From Lycorma delicatula (taxonomy: Eukaryota > Arthropoda > Insecta > Hemiptera > Fulgoridae), in contig NC_134456.1 of the NCBI RefSeq assembly GCF_047948215.1, positions 55,011,959 to 55,075,958 on the forward strand: a DNA stretch of 64,000 bases. Direction: 5' to 3'. The notes beneath the pieces are model-generated. The model searched no databases, was not told the origin of the DNA, and worked only from the letters and a program-made list of their open reading frames with translations. How positions within the stretch are numbered: the first letter of the stretch is position 1; every line of letters begins with the position of its first letter. Of the stretch, positions 36,092 to 47,960 are shown in pieces. The position numbers and the translations under genes were made by a program.

Positions 36092-36464
36092 TTATGCTAT
36101 ATAAATGCAAAAGTTTGTGAATCTGTCTGTTTTTTTTTTTAACAGTATCACACAAGAGCCAACCACCCAATTGCTTTCAAATTTTCAGGATATATTTGTG
36201 TTTTCCCAGGAAAAGTTATAAGTTACAGATTGAGGGCCTAGCCCCCCTGGGGGTTAAGATATTCATAAAAAAATCCTTTTATTCCATTATATTTCTGACA
36301 CCAGGGCAACAGAAATTTAATCAATAATTCTTTTTTCTTTAAAAGTATTTGTAAAATATTTAATATTCTCATAATCTGAGGATAACAAATGCACTGGGGA
36401 TCCAGGGGGTGGAACCCCTTGGCTACAGATAAACGAATGAAAAAAGCAAGCCCTGACCGGCTAG
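36092..36464 (+). mobile_element. Helitron-like non-autonomous element
   Basis: The element opens near TATATAAATGCAAAAGTTTG with AATCTGTCTG and CAAATTTTCAGGATATATTT and closes with CAAGCCCTGACCGGCTAG followed by T at 36464-36465. The terminal CTAG before T is as expected for Helitrons. A G-rich hairpin GGGGTGGAACCCC lies at about 36405-36417. The long minus-strand frame across it (157 codons) has no protein character and is a by-product. Boundaries are inferred. Confidence 0.5.
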
Positions 36465-37069
36465 TTATGCTACAGATTGTACTTTTATTCAACAATATAA
36501 AGTAATAATTACTGAACTGAAAGCACTTATTAACTGTAAAAATGTGAGAGGTGTAGGCAATGTTACTGTACACATACAACAGCATTAAGTATAATTTAAA
36601 GTATAAGTATAATTTTAAATTTATTGTTTGTTTATAAAACGGTAATGAAAACTGTTTTGTTGAAACATAATGATCCAAAGATATTATGATGTTTGTAGTG
36701 TGGTAATCCAACTGAAGCTTGCTACTTTGGAAATTGCAAAAATTGTCCTGGGTTTGAAGAGGTCAAGGGAAGGATTGAGGAAAAATAATGTGGTTTACTA
36801 GATAAGGTTACGGAAGAAGTGTTTAGAGTTTCATGAATTTTGGATTACGGATTGTACAATTTTGATTTTTCTGTGTGCATTAGTTTTTCACATATAACCA
36901 GTGTGTAAGTTATTGAGGTTAGACAAGAAATATTCTAAGTAGAATAGACAGGGAATTACATGTCAGAAATGTCACTACTAATAACAGTAAACAAAGATTT
37001 TGAAAGTTTTTCAACAATTTTTCACCGAAGTAAGCGAGAATTATTTTAAGTCCTTGCACACTTTATAAG
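36465..37069. other. non-coding stretch
   Basis: No gene or known repeat was recognised. Confidence 0.4.
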
Positions 37070-37320
37070 GGGGACAACCTTTTCTGCTATTTCTCTGCCC
37101 CTATTCTTCCGATCCCAAAATCCCCCAGGATCTTTGCGTCCAGTGTCCTTCTGGATCCCTTGACCCCCTCAATTTTTTTGAACCCTTTTTGAGGGGATAC
37201 ATTTTCGACCCCCCCAAAATTTTTGAACCTATTTTCAAGCAGATAAATTTTACCTACCCCCACCAAAAACCCCCGACCACCCCCTTTTGACCCAAAAACC
37301 GAGCCTTGTGGGGTGTCAAA
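37070..37320. other. C-rich tract in AT-rich surroundings
   Basis: The + strand is full of C-runs: CCCCCTCAATTTTTTTGAACCC, then CGACCCCCCCAAAATTTTTG, then CCCCCACCAAAAACCCCCG. Units of the form AACCC/GACCCCC plus AATTTTT recur, suggesting a decayed tandem repeat. No frame stays open. Confidence 0.6.
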
Positions 37321-39639
37321 CTATGAGCCAATATACTAAAAAATATTGGAAAACTATTGATAGTCCAGCTGATCATTGCATCGCTTAACCAGAATGATTT
37401 ATAACAATTAACAAGATGGCTATCAATCACATTACTACAATAAAATGAAAAGTATCACAATGAAAACTTGCCACAATGTTGGATAGGATGAGTTGGCAAA
37501 GGTGATTTAATTTTTTGCCAATTCTGATCAAATTTAATTCTGCAACATGATTTTTTTCTGATAGAGATTTGTGAAGATACTGTTTTTATAATATACCAAA
37601 ATTCCTAAAATATTAAAAAATATACCAAAATTTTAAGGTAATACGATTTAGGATTTGTTTTATAATTTATTAATAGAAATTATTTTAAATGTTTCATATA
37701 GTACATATATGTTTCAAGTAGCATAACTGTACATAACATTTCGAGCCAAAAAAAAAATAAATAATGCTATGCAAATATGCATCATGATAATAATTATTCA
37801 TTCATTCTTTTGAAAAACAATTTTTGTTTGAAGACAAGATGAATTTATTTATCCTCATTATTTGTTAACAACAACTGTTTTAAAGAATAAAACTTAAAAA
37901 CTGAAGGGTAAACAGTTTTAAAAGATTAAAAAATTATTAATAAGGGGTTATATTAAAACATCTTTACCAAGAAATAAATAATTGCATTTTCAGTATAGTT
38001 TGAACAATTCTGTTAGATGAAAATTACATTTTCACTACTAAATTAATTGATGTATGTTCCTAGGCAAAACGGTAACTACTTTGATATCCCAAAGGATGAA
38101 TGATCCTCTTACAGGTTCTTCCAATACTATTACATTCTTTGAACTTCTTTTTTTCTGGATTGTTAATCATGGAAAATTAATCAGTTGCTACAACATTAAC
38201 ACTCATCTTTCTTGACCCTAACTAAGATAGTAGTCTACTTTTACCTCAACCAGATCCTTCATCTAATCATCCATTTCCTTCTTATCCTACATCCTTTTTC
38301 TTTCATAAAGATACTATAAAAATTGCTTCCAATCATTATTGATGAGGAAGATGCTTCTTTATTGAAGTTAAATATAGTCATGACTCCAACTGTGGAATTG
38401 ATCAGAAACTAGTTTTTCCTATTTGAAGATATCAGACAAAGCCAAAATAGTAATACAGTAGGTATTGGATTATATAAGGTCAAATTTAGGGAGTTTAACA
38501 ACTTAAACTCCAATAATAACTTATGGTACTCCAATAAGGGAATCTGTAATTTTTAAAGTCTACATCACATAAAACTAGGTCACGCCCTCTGATTCTGTAA
38601 TATTATAAACAAATATAAAGCGTTTATTCATTCTAACTGGACAGCCAGTTGACTATTTGGCACATGTTAATTAAAAAATAAATAAAAATAGAATTAATGC
38701 ACACTTTTTCTAATATAATAGTTATTTTAGTAGAGGATAGAAATACACTAAAAAAAAGATAAAACAATGAAAATGTAAAAATTAGAATTAAATCCAACAA
38801 AATACAAATTATATCATGCTGTAAAAACAACACTTTAAAATAGTCATAAACATAATCTATAACATCATAAAAGAATATTTGATTAAGCACACATGATATT
38901 ACAACTTTTCCAAAAAGTTTTATATATATATATATAGTTTTTTAAATTAACCAAAGAAGTGAGCTAATAATTTATACACATCTAGCAACATTGAAAAAAG
39001 ATCGATATTTAATTTTTAAAACGCATTATCATAATTTATTTTTGTTAATTATTGTGATAATTTTATTATTTTTTTTAATTATAAAACAATATAACAATAT
39101 ATCATAAATAGATTTAATGATCATAATTGGTAATATAAATATATAAGTAGGCCTTACTTAACAATAGGTAAACAAATATTTAACATTAATTATTATATAA
39201 TTAATAACAATAATTTATTCAATAACAAATAACACAGATTACATTTAACATAAATATACAATTAAAAATTAATTCTTAATTACTCCATTACAGTAGTACA
39301 ATTCTTAATTACATAAAATAATGCTGTTAAAATAATAAACTACCAATAGAAATATAGACTTGTACTGAATAAAGTAACTGAATACAAAAAAAACCTTTAG
39401 TTGTGCTTTAGTGATTTGAATACTACACTGTATTTATTAAAGTATTTATTTGAATAAGGATTTATGATAATTAAGCTAAATTAACCCACTGGATTCTATA
39501 ATAATTAGTTTTTTCAGGTTTCAAACAAACCAATATGCCATCAGACAAAATCATGAAGTAGTAATTCATGGAGAATTACTACAGAACTTAATCGGATGAG
39601 GCTAAACCAAGTAGGCTTTTCCAGAGCTCTTGGTTGGAA
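37321..39639. other. AT-rich non-coding stretch
   Basis: No gene was recognised. It includes a TA run near 38921-38934 and very AT-rich DNA at 39000-39300. Confidence 0.45.
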
Positions 39640-40690
39640 AAGCATGGATTGGAGCACACGACCGCCAAGACAGAGATGGTATGGTTAACAAGAAAGGAGA
39701 TTGACACAATCATACGCATGAAGGTACAAGACAAAGAAATTCAGAAGAAACAATCAGTTAAATACCTAAGAGTGATGTTGGACAGGAGGCTCACATTTTG
39801 AAACCATCTTAGGCTGGTGGTGGACAGAGCATCGATGAGGGTGGTGGGTCTAAGCTTAATCATGCCGACTGTCAGGGGACCTAGTCCTGCCAAGCAAAGG
39901 CTTCTTATATTGACTGCCCAGTCCATCAACCTATATGGGGCAGAGACATGGGGAGATATGATGGACATCAGAAAAAACATAAAAAGTATAACCCAAGTTC
40001 AAAGAAAAGAAGCACTAAGGATTGCCTATGCATACTGCACAGTCTCTGAAACTGCAATACTTGTGATATCTAAGGCAATCCCAATTGACCTCCTAGCAAA
40101 GAAAAGAAGGCTGAAACATCTCACCGAGCAGGAAACCGGAGGGAATGAGGCTAAAACGGAAGCCTGGAAAATAACCTGAGTATTTTGGCAGCAGAGGTGG
40201 AAAAAGGACGAAAGGGGCAGATGGACTGTCAACTGATAAAGAAGGTGAAGCAATGGGTTGAGCGACAGCATGGAAAGGTGAACTTCTACCTTATCCAATT
40301 TCTGTCAAAAAATAATAATAGGCTACTGTGTAAATAAAAAAAAATAATTTCTGTGTAAATAGGCTACTTCCACGCCTGTTTACACAGAATGATAACAGAC
40401 GATATACAACACTCATTCTTTGTGTGCAATCAGTGGCAGAACGAGACGAGATCTTAAAGACATGATAGGCAGCTTCAGTCCTGATGGCGTTATCGAGAAG
40501 ATGCTGGATTACAGAGAAAATTGGATGGCAGTTGTAAGCTATATATACACTGTTCTTCAAACAAAGAAGAGGAATGGATGCTTGGAAGACTGTTAGGAGA
40601 AAGCCAATTCCCCATAACACACGACGTAGGAAGACAGGATTAAGGAGACAGATAGAAGGAGGCCTCCATCAAAAGACTAAGTCACAGTGA
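39640..40690 (+). pseudogene. R1-clade LINE, C-terminal part of ORF2
   Basis: The + strand carries the last third of an R1-type ORF2. It begins at the end of the reverse transcriptase (AKTEMVWLTR), passes through SVKYLRVMLDRRLTF-stop-NHLRL, then the 120-codon open frame 39817-40179 with INLYGAETWGD, QRKEALRIAYAYCTVS and AIPIDLLAKKRRL, and continues in shifted frames with a GRWTVN block, VKQWVERQHGKVNFYL, a zinc-finger-like region and IGSFSPDGVIEKMLDY-RENW near 40465-40540. Order and spacing match R1 elements, which are usually specific for rDNA, though many relatives are dispersed. Stops and frameshifts make it inactive; the N-terminal endonuclease and catalytic RT motifs are absent. Confidence 0.88.
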
Positions 40691-40830
40691 CCCCAGCTTG
40701 AGGTTTCTATGTGAGAGCAGATACAAAGTCAAGTGTTCCTGGAATTAAGTCTTGCCAGTTTGGTACAGTAGTACAGCCCGTATTACTGCAGAAAGGTTAT
40801 GTTGTTTATCAACGAAAGGTACTAAATTAC

Positions 40831-41119
40831 CCCATCATTATTTTCTGTTTAGTCTTCATAACCACCATAAGATATTACTTCTCAGGATGATATGTATGAA
40901 TGTAAATGAAGTTAGTCTTGTACAATCTAAGATCAACCATTCCTGATTTGTATGGTTAACTGAAACCCAACCACCAAAGAACACTGATATCCATGACCTA
41001 GTATTCAAATCCTTATAAAAGTAACCTGCCTTTACTAGGATTTGAACCTTAGAACGCTCAACTTCAAAATCAGCTGATTTGCGATGAAGAGTTCACCTGC
41101 TAGACCAACCCAGTGGGTC
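40831..41119 (-). mobile_element. tRNA-derived SINE, family 1
   Basis: Minus-strand copy with the family-1 head at 41119 (CCCACTGGGTTGGTCTAGCA), B-box region TTCAAATCC and the middle GGTTGGGTTTCAGTT. ACTAAATTAC flanks it at 40821-40830 and 41120-41129 as target duplication. It is more diverged than the palindrome copies. Confidence 0.88.
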
Positions 41120-41129
41120 ACTAAATTAC

Positions 41130-42965
41130 TCCCTATGTAGTTTTTATTTTTTAAGAATCTAAAATCTATTAAGTAGTAACTCAAAGTAAAAGTTCTGTAT
41201 ATGTCCCAAAGTTTCTATTATTTTTGTTTAACAACCTAATACAGCCATTCTTAGAAATGGCTATATATCTAATTAACAGCATTACAAAGGAGAATGAAAT
41301 GAAGACAGGTGTATTCCACACAGCGACTGATCACTTTGTTTATCGATAAACGTTGGCTGTGTAATAAAATTACTCTCAGAGAAATCAACTTGATGAGGAT
41401 CTTGGTTTTTTCGTGCATCAAAACCATACAAAATCAGCGTATACTGATTATTATTAAAAATAAATTTATATCTCCATGTTTTATTCAGTACGAAACTATT
41501 GTAATTAAATAAATTTTAAACTGCTCATCAGTAACAATGAAAATTAAAAAAAAAAAATCATTTAATTATCAATAACTTGTAAACATGAAGTACTTAATTC
41601 ATTCATACATATATGTGTACACATGTAAATATATATATCTATATAAAATCTTGGGTGCAATCTATTAATTTTAATATTTTTTTTATAATCATAAACTAAT
41701 TATTAAAACAATAAATTAATATTTATTACAATTTTTGACATGAACACTTAAATACTATCTCAGTGTTATCTATAATAATCAGATAACCTGCAGTATACAT
41801 TATGTGTGTATGCTAAAAACAAATAACCAGTAAAACCTTTGTATAATATGTTTGGTGCATGCATACAGAGATTTATGATAATTCATTTAAATAATTATTT
41901 TTTCACACCTTAATGAATCTGTACTGATTACATGATAATTTAGAAATTATCTTTTCATATGTACAAGATGAACAAAAATCTCTTTGTATACAATGATATG
42001 ATTTCGGACTGGAATATTAAATAATCAAACTAATTCTTATTTTATAAATATGAAAAACTACCACATATTATAGTATACATAAATCACTTAAAATTTTTCA
42101 TAAAAACATCAATACGGTATAACAAAAATACAATCACATAACAGCAAAATTTACATGTTTACACACATAAAAATTATCTATCGTGCTCAATTAAAAATGA
42201 ATGGTTAACATAAAATAAAAACAGCAACATGGGATTAAAAAAAGTTAAAATTTGATAAAATTAACTACATAACTAACTACAATAATTATTGTAGTGGTAG
42301 GGTAGTAGTACAGTTTGAATTATTTTTTTACATGTAGGTATTGTTAGTAGTTTTACCACAAATAATATCAATAGTGATATAATACTTAACCCTACATTTT
42401 TGAAAACTAATCTTTTTACATGATTTAAGTTTTGGCTTCAAATAATTTTGACGGGCTGGTAATAAAAATTTCAAATTTGCACCGCTTGCAGTGTTTTTGT
42501 AGATGCTTATGGAAAATAAAATAGTTTCTTGTGTACTGTGCCAATAAAAAAATTATAACTTCTCAAAAATCATGAAAAACTTGCTACAAGCAATACAATT
42601 TTGACTTAATAAAAGGGATTTATTGTCTTCTTGGCGATTTAATATTTTTATACTTAATACTACAGTTGAAATAGACTTGTTTGAACCATTCAATTGCAGT
42701 GCTCATCTTATAACAGGCGCTTGAATTCATTTCGTCATCAGGAAAATTCATGCTGCAACATGCTCATTTATGCTTGTTGCATCATTTAGCTTTGCAGTTA
42801 CAGACTGGTGTGTCTGACATTAGTCAGTGACCTGTTCACATCTTTACAAAGTGTCACAAATTTTATCCTGTTTTTGAAAGTGTTTATTAAATAAATAAGT
42901 TTTCATTATTACATTAGCAAATTTTTTAATTATTTATACTTTTACATTATTTTTCAAGTATAACA
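41130..42965. other. non-coding stretch
   Basis: No gene was recognised. From about 42470 it may be the left part of whatever element holds the ORF at 42966. Confidence 0.4.
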
Positions 42966-43443
42966 ATGGAAGAACAATGTCCCATAGGAATTTATGTAAA
43001 TGAAGAGTGTCAAAACATTGTACTGGTACAGTGCCAAAAGAACTCATTAAAATTTGTGAATTTACTGATGAAAACAAATCACCTTATTTTTTTACAAGTT
43101 AATTCAGATGTCACTAGTGTTTGTAAATATCATGAAAATGTTTTTGTCAACATTCAGTCACCTGCATTGACAGTTCTGTTGCAACCCTTTGAGAACTCAT
43201 AAAAAAAACCAGTTAAGAAAACCTTGACAAATAACATTAGAGCAAGCTCTAAAAGAACACATTTTCCAAATTTAAATTTAGTACCTGGAAAGTCTTTTTC
43301 TGTTAACTGTTTCAAAAGTATTTTTTCTCAGCAGAACAAAGATCTACACGAATGTAAAAACCAAGAGCAATATATTGCCCCACATCACAAAATTGAACAA
43401 TTGGATGCTGGTTGTAGCATTTTGGGTGTATCACTTCCATAAA
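42966..43443 (+). pseudogene. unidentified ORF with Cys/His motif, broken by one stop
   Basis: Starting at ATG 42966 a 78-codon frame runs MEEQCPIGIYVNEECQ to QPFENS and stops at TAA (43201-43203). The same frame continues at once with KKPVKKTLTNNIR and runs to 43441, giving about 158 codons with a single internal stop. Features: VTSVCKYHENVFVN (a C-x2-H pair), a PFE-x-KKP-like basic stretch, and LVPGKSFSVNCF, which resembles the VPGK-L/F-C-x-x-C signature of proteins repeated in insect genomes in association with mobile elements. I recall that type of sequence but cannot name it. The frame across the stop and the absence of introns suggest a recently dead mobile-element or retrocopy ORF. Confidence 0.45.
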
Positions 43444-43789
43444 AATTATGGTATTAGAAACTACCATAAATATGTTCTTGTGTCAGAAGGCATTGTAAGA
43501 TGTTACTTTAACTTTACTTCAGACTCCAAGGACTAAGAATATCATCTGGTGTCAAGTATTCCACCAATTTCACTTAGGGAAAAAGACTCTATTGCTTGTG
43601 TGTATGACTATCAATGGTAGATAGAAGTGGTAGATATTAGCCTTGAAAATGATGATCTGCAGGTTCATTATTTCAAGAGAATTATTAGAAGAGATATCAC
43701 AGCTGTTGCTTAACCACACTAAACAATATAATTTTGAAAAGTTTCATGGTTCAATCAATTCACATAGATTATCTATTAGTATCCCACCT

Positions 43790-44082
43790 TTTCTTTTTCC
43801 TGTTTAGGCTCCGGTAACTACCGTTTAGATAATTCTTAGGTTGATGAATGAGGATATGTATGAGTGTAAATGAAGTGTAGTCTTGTACATTCTCAGTTCG
43901 ACCATACCGGATATGTGTGGTTAATTGAAACCCAACCACCAAAGAACACAGGTATCCATGATCTAGTATTCAAGTCCGTGTAAAAATAGCTGGCTTTACT
44001 AGGACTTGAACGCTGGAACTCTCGACTTCCAAATCAGCTGATTTGGGAAGACGCGTTCACTAGTAAACCAACCCGGTGGGTT
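43790..44082 (-). mobile_element. tRNA-derived SINE, family 1
   Basis: Minus-strand family-1 copy with head at 44082 (CCCACCGGGTTGGTTTACTA), B-box GCGTTCAAGTCC, middle GGTTGGGTTTCAATT and tail AAACAGGAAAAAGAAAA. Flanks TAGTATCCCACCT and TACTATGCCACCT look like a target duplication with two later changes. Confidence 0.88.
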
Positions 44083-44095
44083 ATACTATGCCACC

Positions 44096-44539
44096 TATAC
44101 TATGTAAAGGACAGTTAATACCTTAACCTTATCAAGAGCTATTCTAACTTATGAATTATAATTTTTTTATGTAATTATGTTGGTTTTTTTAATATGAATT
44201 TGTATTCATGGGTTTCATGCCTGTCTATATCAATTAAATAAATAAATACAATTTAAAATTTAACATAGTTACCAAATAGGAATTCTACAGTCTTTGTTTT
44301 AGGGTAAAAATAGAAAATTAGGCCACAACAGCAAAGACAATTGCAAAATTCCAGCAAGCACTTTGAAAGATTATTAAACTACAACGAAGCCAAGGTAAGA
44401 TTTCAATTCCAAAATCTAGCAACTTGAACTGAAAAATCCAAACAAAATAATTAAATCAAAACAAGACAAAATCAGCTAGAAATTAATTAACAAGGTAGCA
44501 AGGGATAATTTTACTGCAGCAAATTACAGAAACAATCAT
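44096..44539. other. non-coding or decayed LINE flank
   Basis: No clear gene; the latter half may be the unalignable upstream part of the LINE remnant that follows. Confidence 0.35.
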
Positions 44540-44960
44540 GAAAACAACCAAGAAAAACGTGAGAACTTGGTTTAAGAGATATGGAAAACTGAAAAATCCC
44601 TCAAGATTGAAAAAATGCATTAATACATCGACTATACAAATAAGCAGATGAAACACAACTAAATAAAGACAAATGTATTTCCCTCTTACCTCTGACAAAC
44701 AAAATCCTTTCAAAATATTGCTGAATTAATCAAATACTTAACAACTAGGAGAATACAGAGAAGGATTCAGAAAAGTAAGATCATGTACAGAACAAATCTC
44801 AAACCTTAAAACAATAATAAGGAGAAAAATGACAAGGCATAAAAACTAAGCAAATGTCTTCGTAGATTTCAAAAAGGCATACAACTCAATCAATAGCACT
44901 TCCTTATTTAATATGCTAGAAGAATTTGGTATGGATCCCAACACAATTAACATTACTAAA
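44540..44960 (+). pseudogene. LINE reverse-transcriptase fragment (different lineage)
   Basis: Decayed + strand text in mixed frames: KNALIHRLYK, then ISLLPLTNKILSKYC, then EGFRKVRSCTEQISNLKTII and FVDFKKAYNSINSTSLFNML, followed by EEFGMDP. These correspond in order to the first RT blocks (ALIHPLHK, ISLLPVTYKILSK, GGFRKGRSC-EQ, and motif A VDFKKAYDSV) of a non-LTR retrotransposon lineage distinct from L1w and R1. Motif C was not found, so the fragment is truncated on the right near 44960. Confidence 0.8.
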
Positions 44961-45297
44961 TAGATTCTTCCAAACACCTCTCATAAACACCTTTCTTATA
45001 ATTACCTAACGATAGTTCTTTATATTTTATAGTAGCTTGAATGAGGTTATATTTGATATTGATTCATTTATGTTGGCAATAATAAATAATTACTCTGAAG
45101 ATAAATTTTTAAATAAATAAAATTAAAACAAAAATTATTTATCTGCATCCTGTTCAGAGATCACCTTGCTATTTCTTATTTAAGAACTAGAAATAAAGAT
45201 CTCCCAGTTATAAGATTTGAACACTCACTATAACACTTGGCTGCTGTGACTAAAAATATACAAATAAGTTACTTATTTAATAAATATGTTTAATTAC
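44961..45297. other. non-coding stretch
   Basis: No gene was recognised. Confidence 0.4.
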
Positions 45298-45420
45298 AGT
45301 TTACTACAAAACATCACGAGTTGGAAGCTGCCATTTTGGATTTAATGGAGGAACCCCCCACTAAAAAGATATTAATAAATCCCATTATAAGCTGAACCAC
45401 CAGCCCACACTCTTGTTATC
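45298..45420 (+). repeat. short repeat family S3, copy 3
   Basis: Contains GTTTACTACAAAACATCACG, GGAAGCTGCCATTTTGGATT, CACTAAAAAGATATTAATAA and ATTATAAGCTGAACCACC, the same block order as at 20178 and 22268. Confidence 0.65.
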
Positions 45421-45708
45421 TAAAAACTTTTTCTAATTTGTACGCCCCATTTTAGAATACTTATTTTTTTCAACATGCCCACAATAATAAAGGTTACAAA
45501 AAAAAGGGAAAAATACTAACTTAGCATTAATGATAAAGCAGAATTCAAAAAACAATGCAAGCTGGTTTAAATATATAAATGTCAATAAGCACAGGTTCAC
45601 TGAAGTTCTTTTTATTATATGTCCGTAAAATAGGTTCATAATATTGGTTTGTAAATCTTTGTTTACACACATCTTTGTTCTACATCATGCCATACATTTC
45701 AAATTATA

Positions 45709-45740
<32 letters not shown>

Positions 45741-46869
45741 GTAAATTTTAAATTTAATAATACATTATAATTACTTTAATTAAAGTGAGGTGACCAACCC
45801 CTCAAGTCTCCTAGCATCAATAAGGATATGATAGCACTCACATTTAGTGATCATGGATTTATTCAATCAATGTATAATCACTTCTAACTACAAGTTACCT
45901 AATAAAAATTAAAAGTTAATAAACAATAGGAAGAATTAATGTTCAAGTACTATTAATAATTATGTACTAAAAATCTATTCTTTCTTTAGACAGAAATTTC
46001 TTAACGGTAGCTAGTTGCATCATTGCCTTAGAAGTAAGGTTGGGAGTAAAACAAATCTGGCAACTCATCCTGCCAAGTTCGAGGAAGTTGGCACAATAGA
46101 TAAACTTAACTGTATAGGTTATTTCCCTATTCTACTGAGAAGGCTAGTGGCGTCTCGGATAAAACTGGTTTGTAACAAGAACAGCATGAAAGATTGGGAC
46201 ATCAAAATATGATATATGTGTAATCATTTCTGAAGGACTGTGAAATTGAAGTTCAGTTTGTGTTTTCATGGGGTAAATGAAATTTACAGTCTCACACTTT
46301 AAATGTGATTATACAAGTTGCTGAACTTTCCTTTTGAGGAAAACGATTTTACAACGAACTAAAATGAATTTACATGACTGGTTAAAGCTCACGCTACCAA
46401 TTATCAATATAAAAAAACTCAAACTTAAATTCTTATTGATTTATATTAGAATAGCATAACATTACTTACTCAGTCAGATAAACAAAGTAAACTCCAACAA
46501 GTACACAATAATAAAATTAGAACATCTACTACATATCTTCCTAACAAAGCTTTCCCACAATTTTATCAGTGATGCCAACACATGCAAATGTATATTTTAA
46601 TACCTACGATATCTCGATATAATCTTGGAAAAATATATATATATATACATACGTATAATATTGCACATTATACTTATTAAATAATTTCTCATTCACGGAA
46701 AAGCTAAGTGGTTTAATGTAAAAATAAAAAATGTAAAGAAATTTTCATAAAATTCTTAGAACCGATTGTAATTTATTAAAAAAAAAAATATTAAGCCGGC
46801 ATTTAATAATAATAATAAAGTTTTCATATTCTTGTTTGGAGTTGTTTATTGATCCCAGACATCTTGAAA
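45421..46869. other. non-coding stretch with TG/TA microsatellite
   Basis: No gene was recognised. (TG)n(TA)n lies at about 45709-45740. The 65-codon open frame at 46015-46212 has no recognisable family. Confidence 0.4.
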
Positions 46870-47960
46870 ACCTAAACATATTTGTACGCACAACGATGAC
46901 AAAATACAGAATGCATCACCCAAAATCCGAAGTGAAATGTCTGTATATCTCTTAAAGAAGATGATAGAGGTCTCGACCTAAAATCACTTTCATTGCTTCA
47001 ATGAAGTGATATTTTCTCTCCAGATCTGAAACATCATAACACAAAGCAGTAGTTTCATCGGACAAGGGTTGCTCCCCTCTAAATCTGAATAGTGACAATT
47101 TGTACTCCTGTATCATTACAACTAGGGATAGGATCCAAGCATGGAAATCTAAGGCGCTCCACGGTAGATTTCTCCATTCCCACGAAAATGCTGATAACGA
47201 CGCATTTACGCGTTAGCTGAGGGAAAAATTTCTATTTAGAGAAACTGAAGGTTTTGTACGTGCCATCCAGGATCAGGACGTTGCGATGAACAATTACAAG
47301 AAGTTCATAGAAAATCAGGACATCAGTGATGAGTGCCGGATGTGTCACCAATTATCGGAGACAATTGATCATTTGTTAACTGAGTGCGCCAGTCTGGCTG
47401 ACAAGGAAATCTGCATCACCACGATCTTACATTAAACACTGTTCATTAGGCGTTGGCGTTGAAATTAGACTCGTAGATGACAGGGAGCAGTGTCCTTTTT
47501 ATGAATATAAGGCCTTTGCTGGAAAATGAGCACTATAGACTGTGTTAGATCTCTCGGTAAATACTGATAAAATTATTGCTTCGAAGAGGCCAGACATGGA
47601 TCTCAACAACATTAAAGAAAAGACTGCTCTTCTCATTGATGTCACTCATTTATCTGATCACAATATTAATAAGGCTGAGCAGATAAAATAACCAAGTACA
47701 ACCCTCTGGCAATAGAGTATAAGGAAATTTACAGACTGAACTCAGTAAAGTCATTCCCGTTGTGATAACAGCAACTTGATTGATTAATAAAAATTCGAAG
47801 AAGCTGATAGAAAAGGTTGTCCTGGATCCTAAACTCAAAATTTCAAAAGATCGGTAATTCTGGAGAAGTGTAGGACTGTACAGACTGTGTTAAAGGTACC
47901 ACATCACTAAATGAGGCCTCAATGGCCTCTCGTACTGGAGTTCCGGATGTGAATTATCTC
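46870..47960 (+). pseudogene. LINE ORF2 C-terminal remnant with zinc-knuckle region
   Basis: Mixed + strand frames give KYRMHHPKSEVKCLY near 46900, RIQAWKSKALHGRFLHSH near 47128-47190, RETEGFVRAIQDQDV, then DECRMCHQLSETIDHLLTEC (C-x2-C...H...C, the zinc-knuckle-like end of such proteins). Further on come ALLIDVTHLSDHNINKAEQ, YNPLAIEYKEIYRL, VIPVVITAT and LIEKVVLDPKLKISK. That is the standard order of the C-terminal region of a widespread LINE group (the LIDV-P-DHNI and KVKVIPVV-SATG motifs). Several stops and shifts break it. It could be the 3' part of the same lineage as 44540-44960, but the 1.9-kb gap holds no matching RT sequence. Confidence 0.85.

Noticed and set aside
36238..36711. 157-codon minus-strand open frame
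   Set aside because: It lies mostly across a Helitron-like non-coding element and has no recognisable domain.
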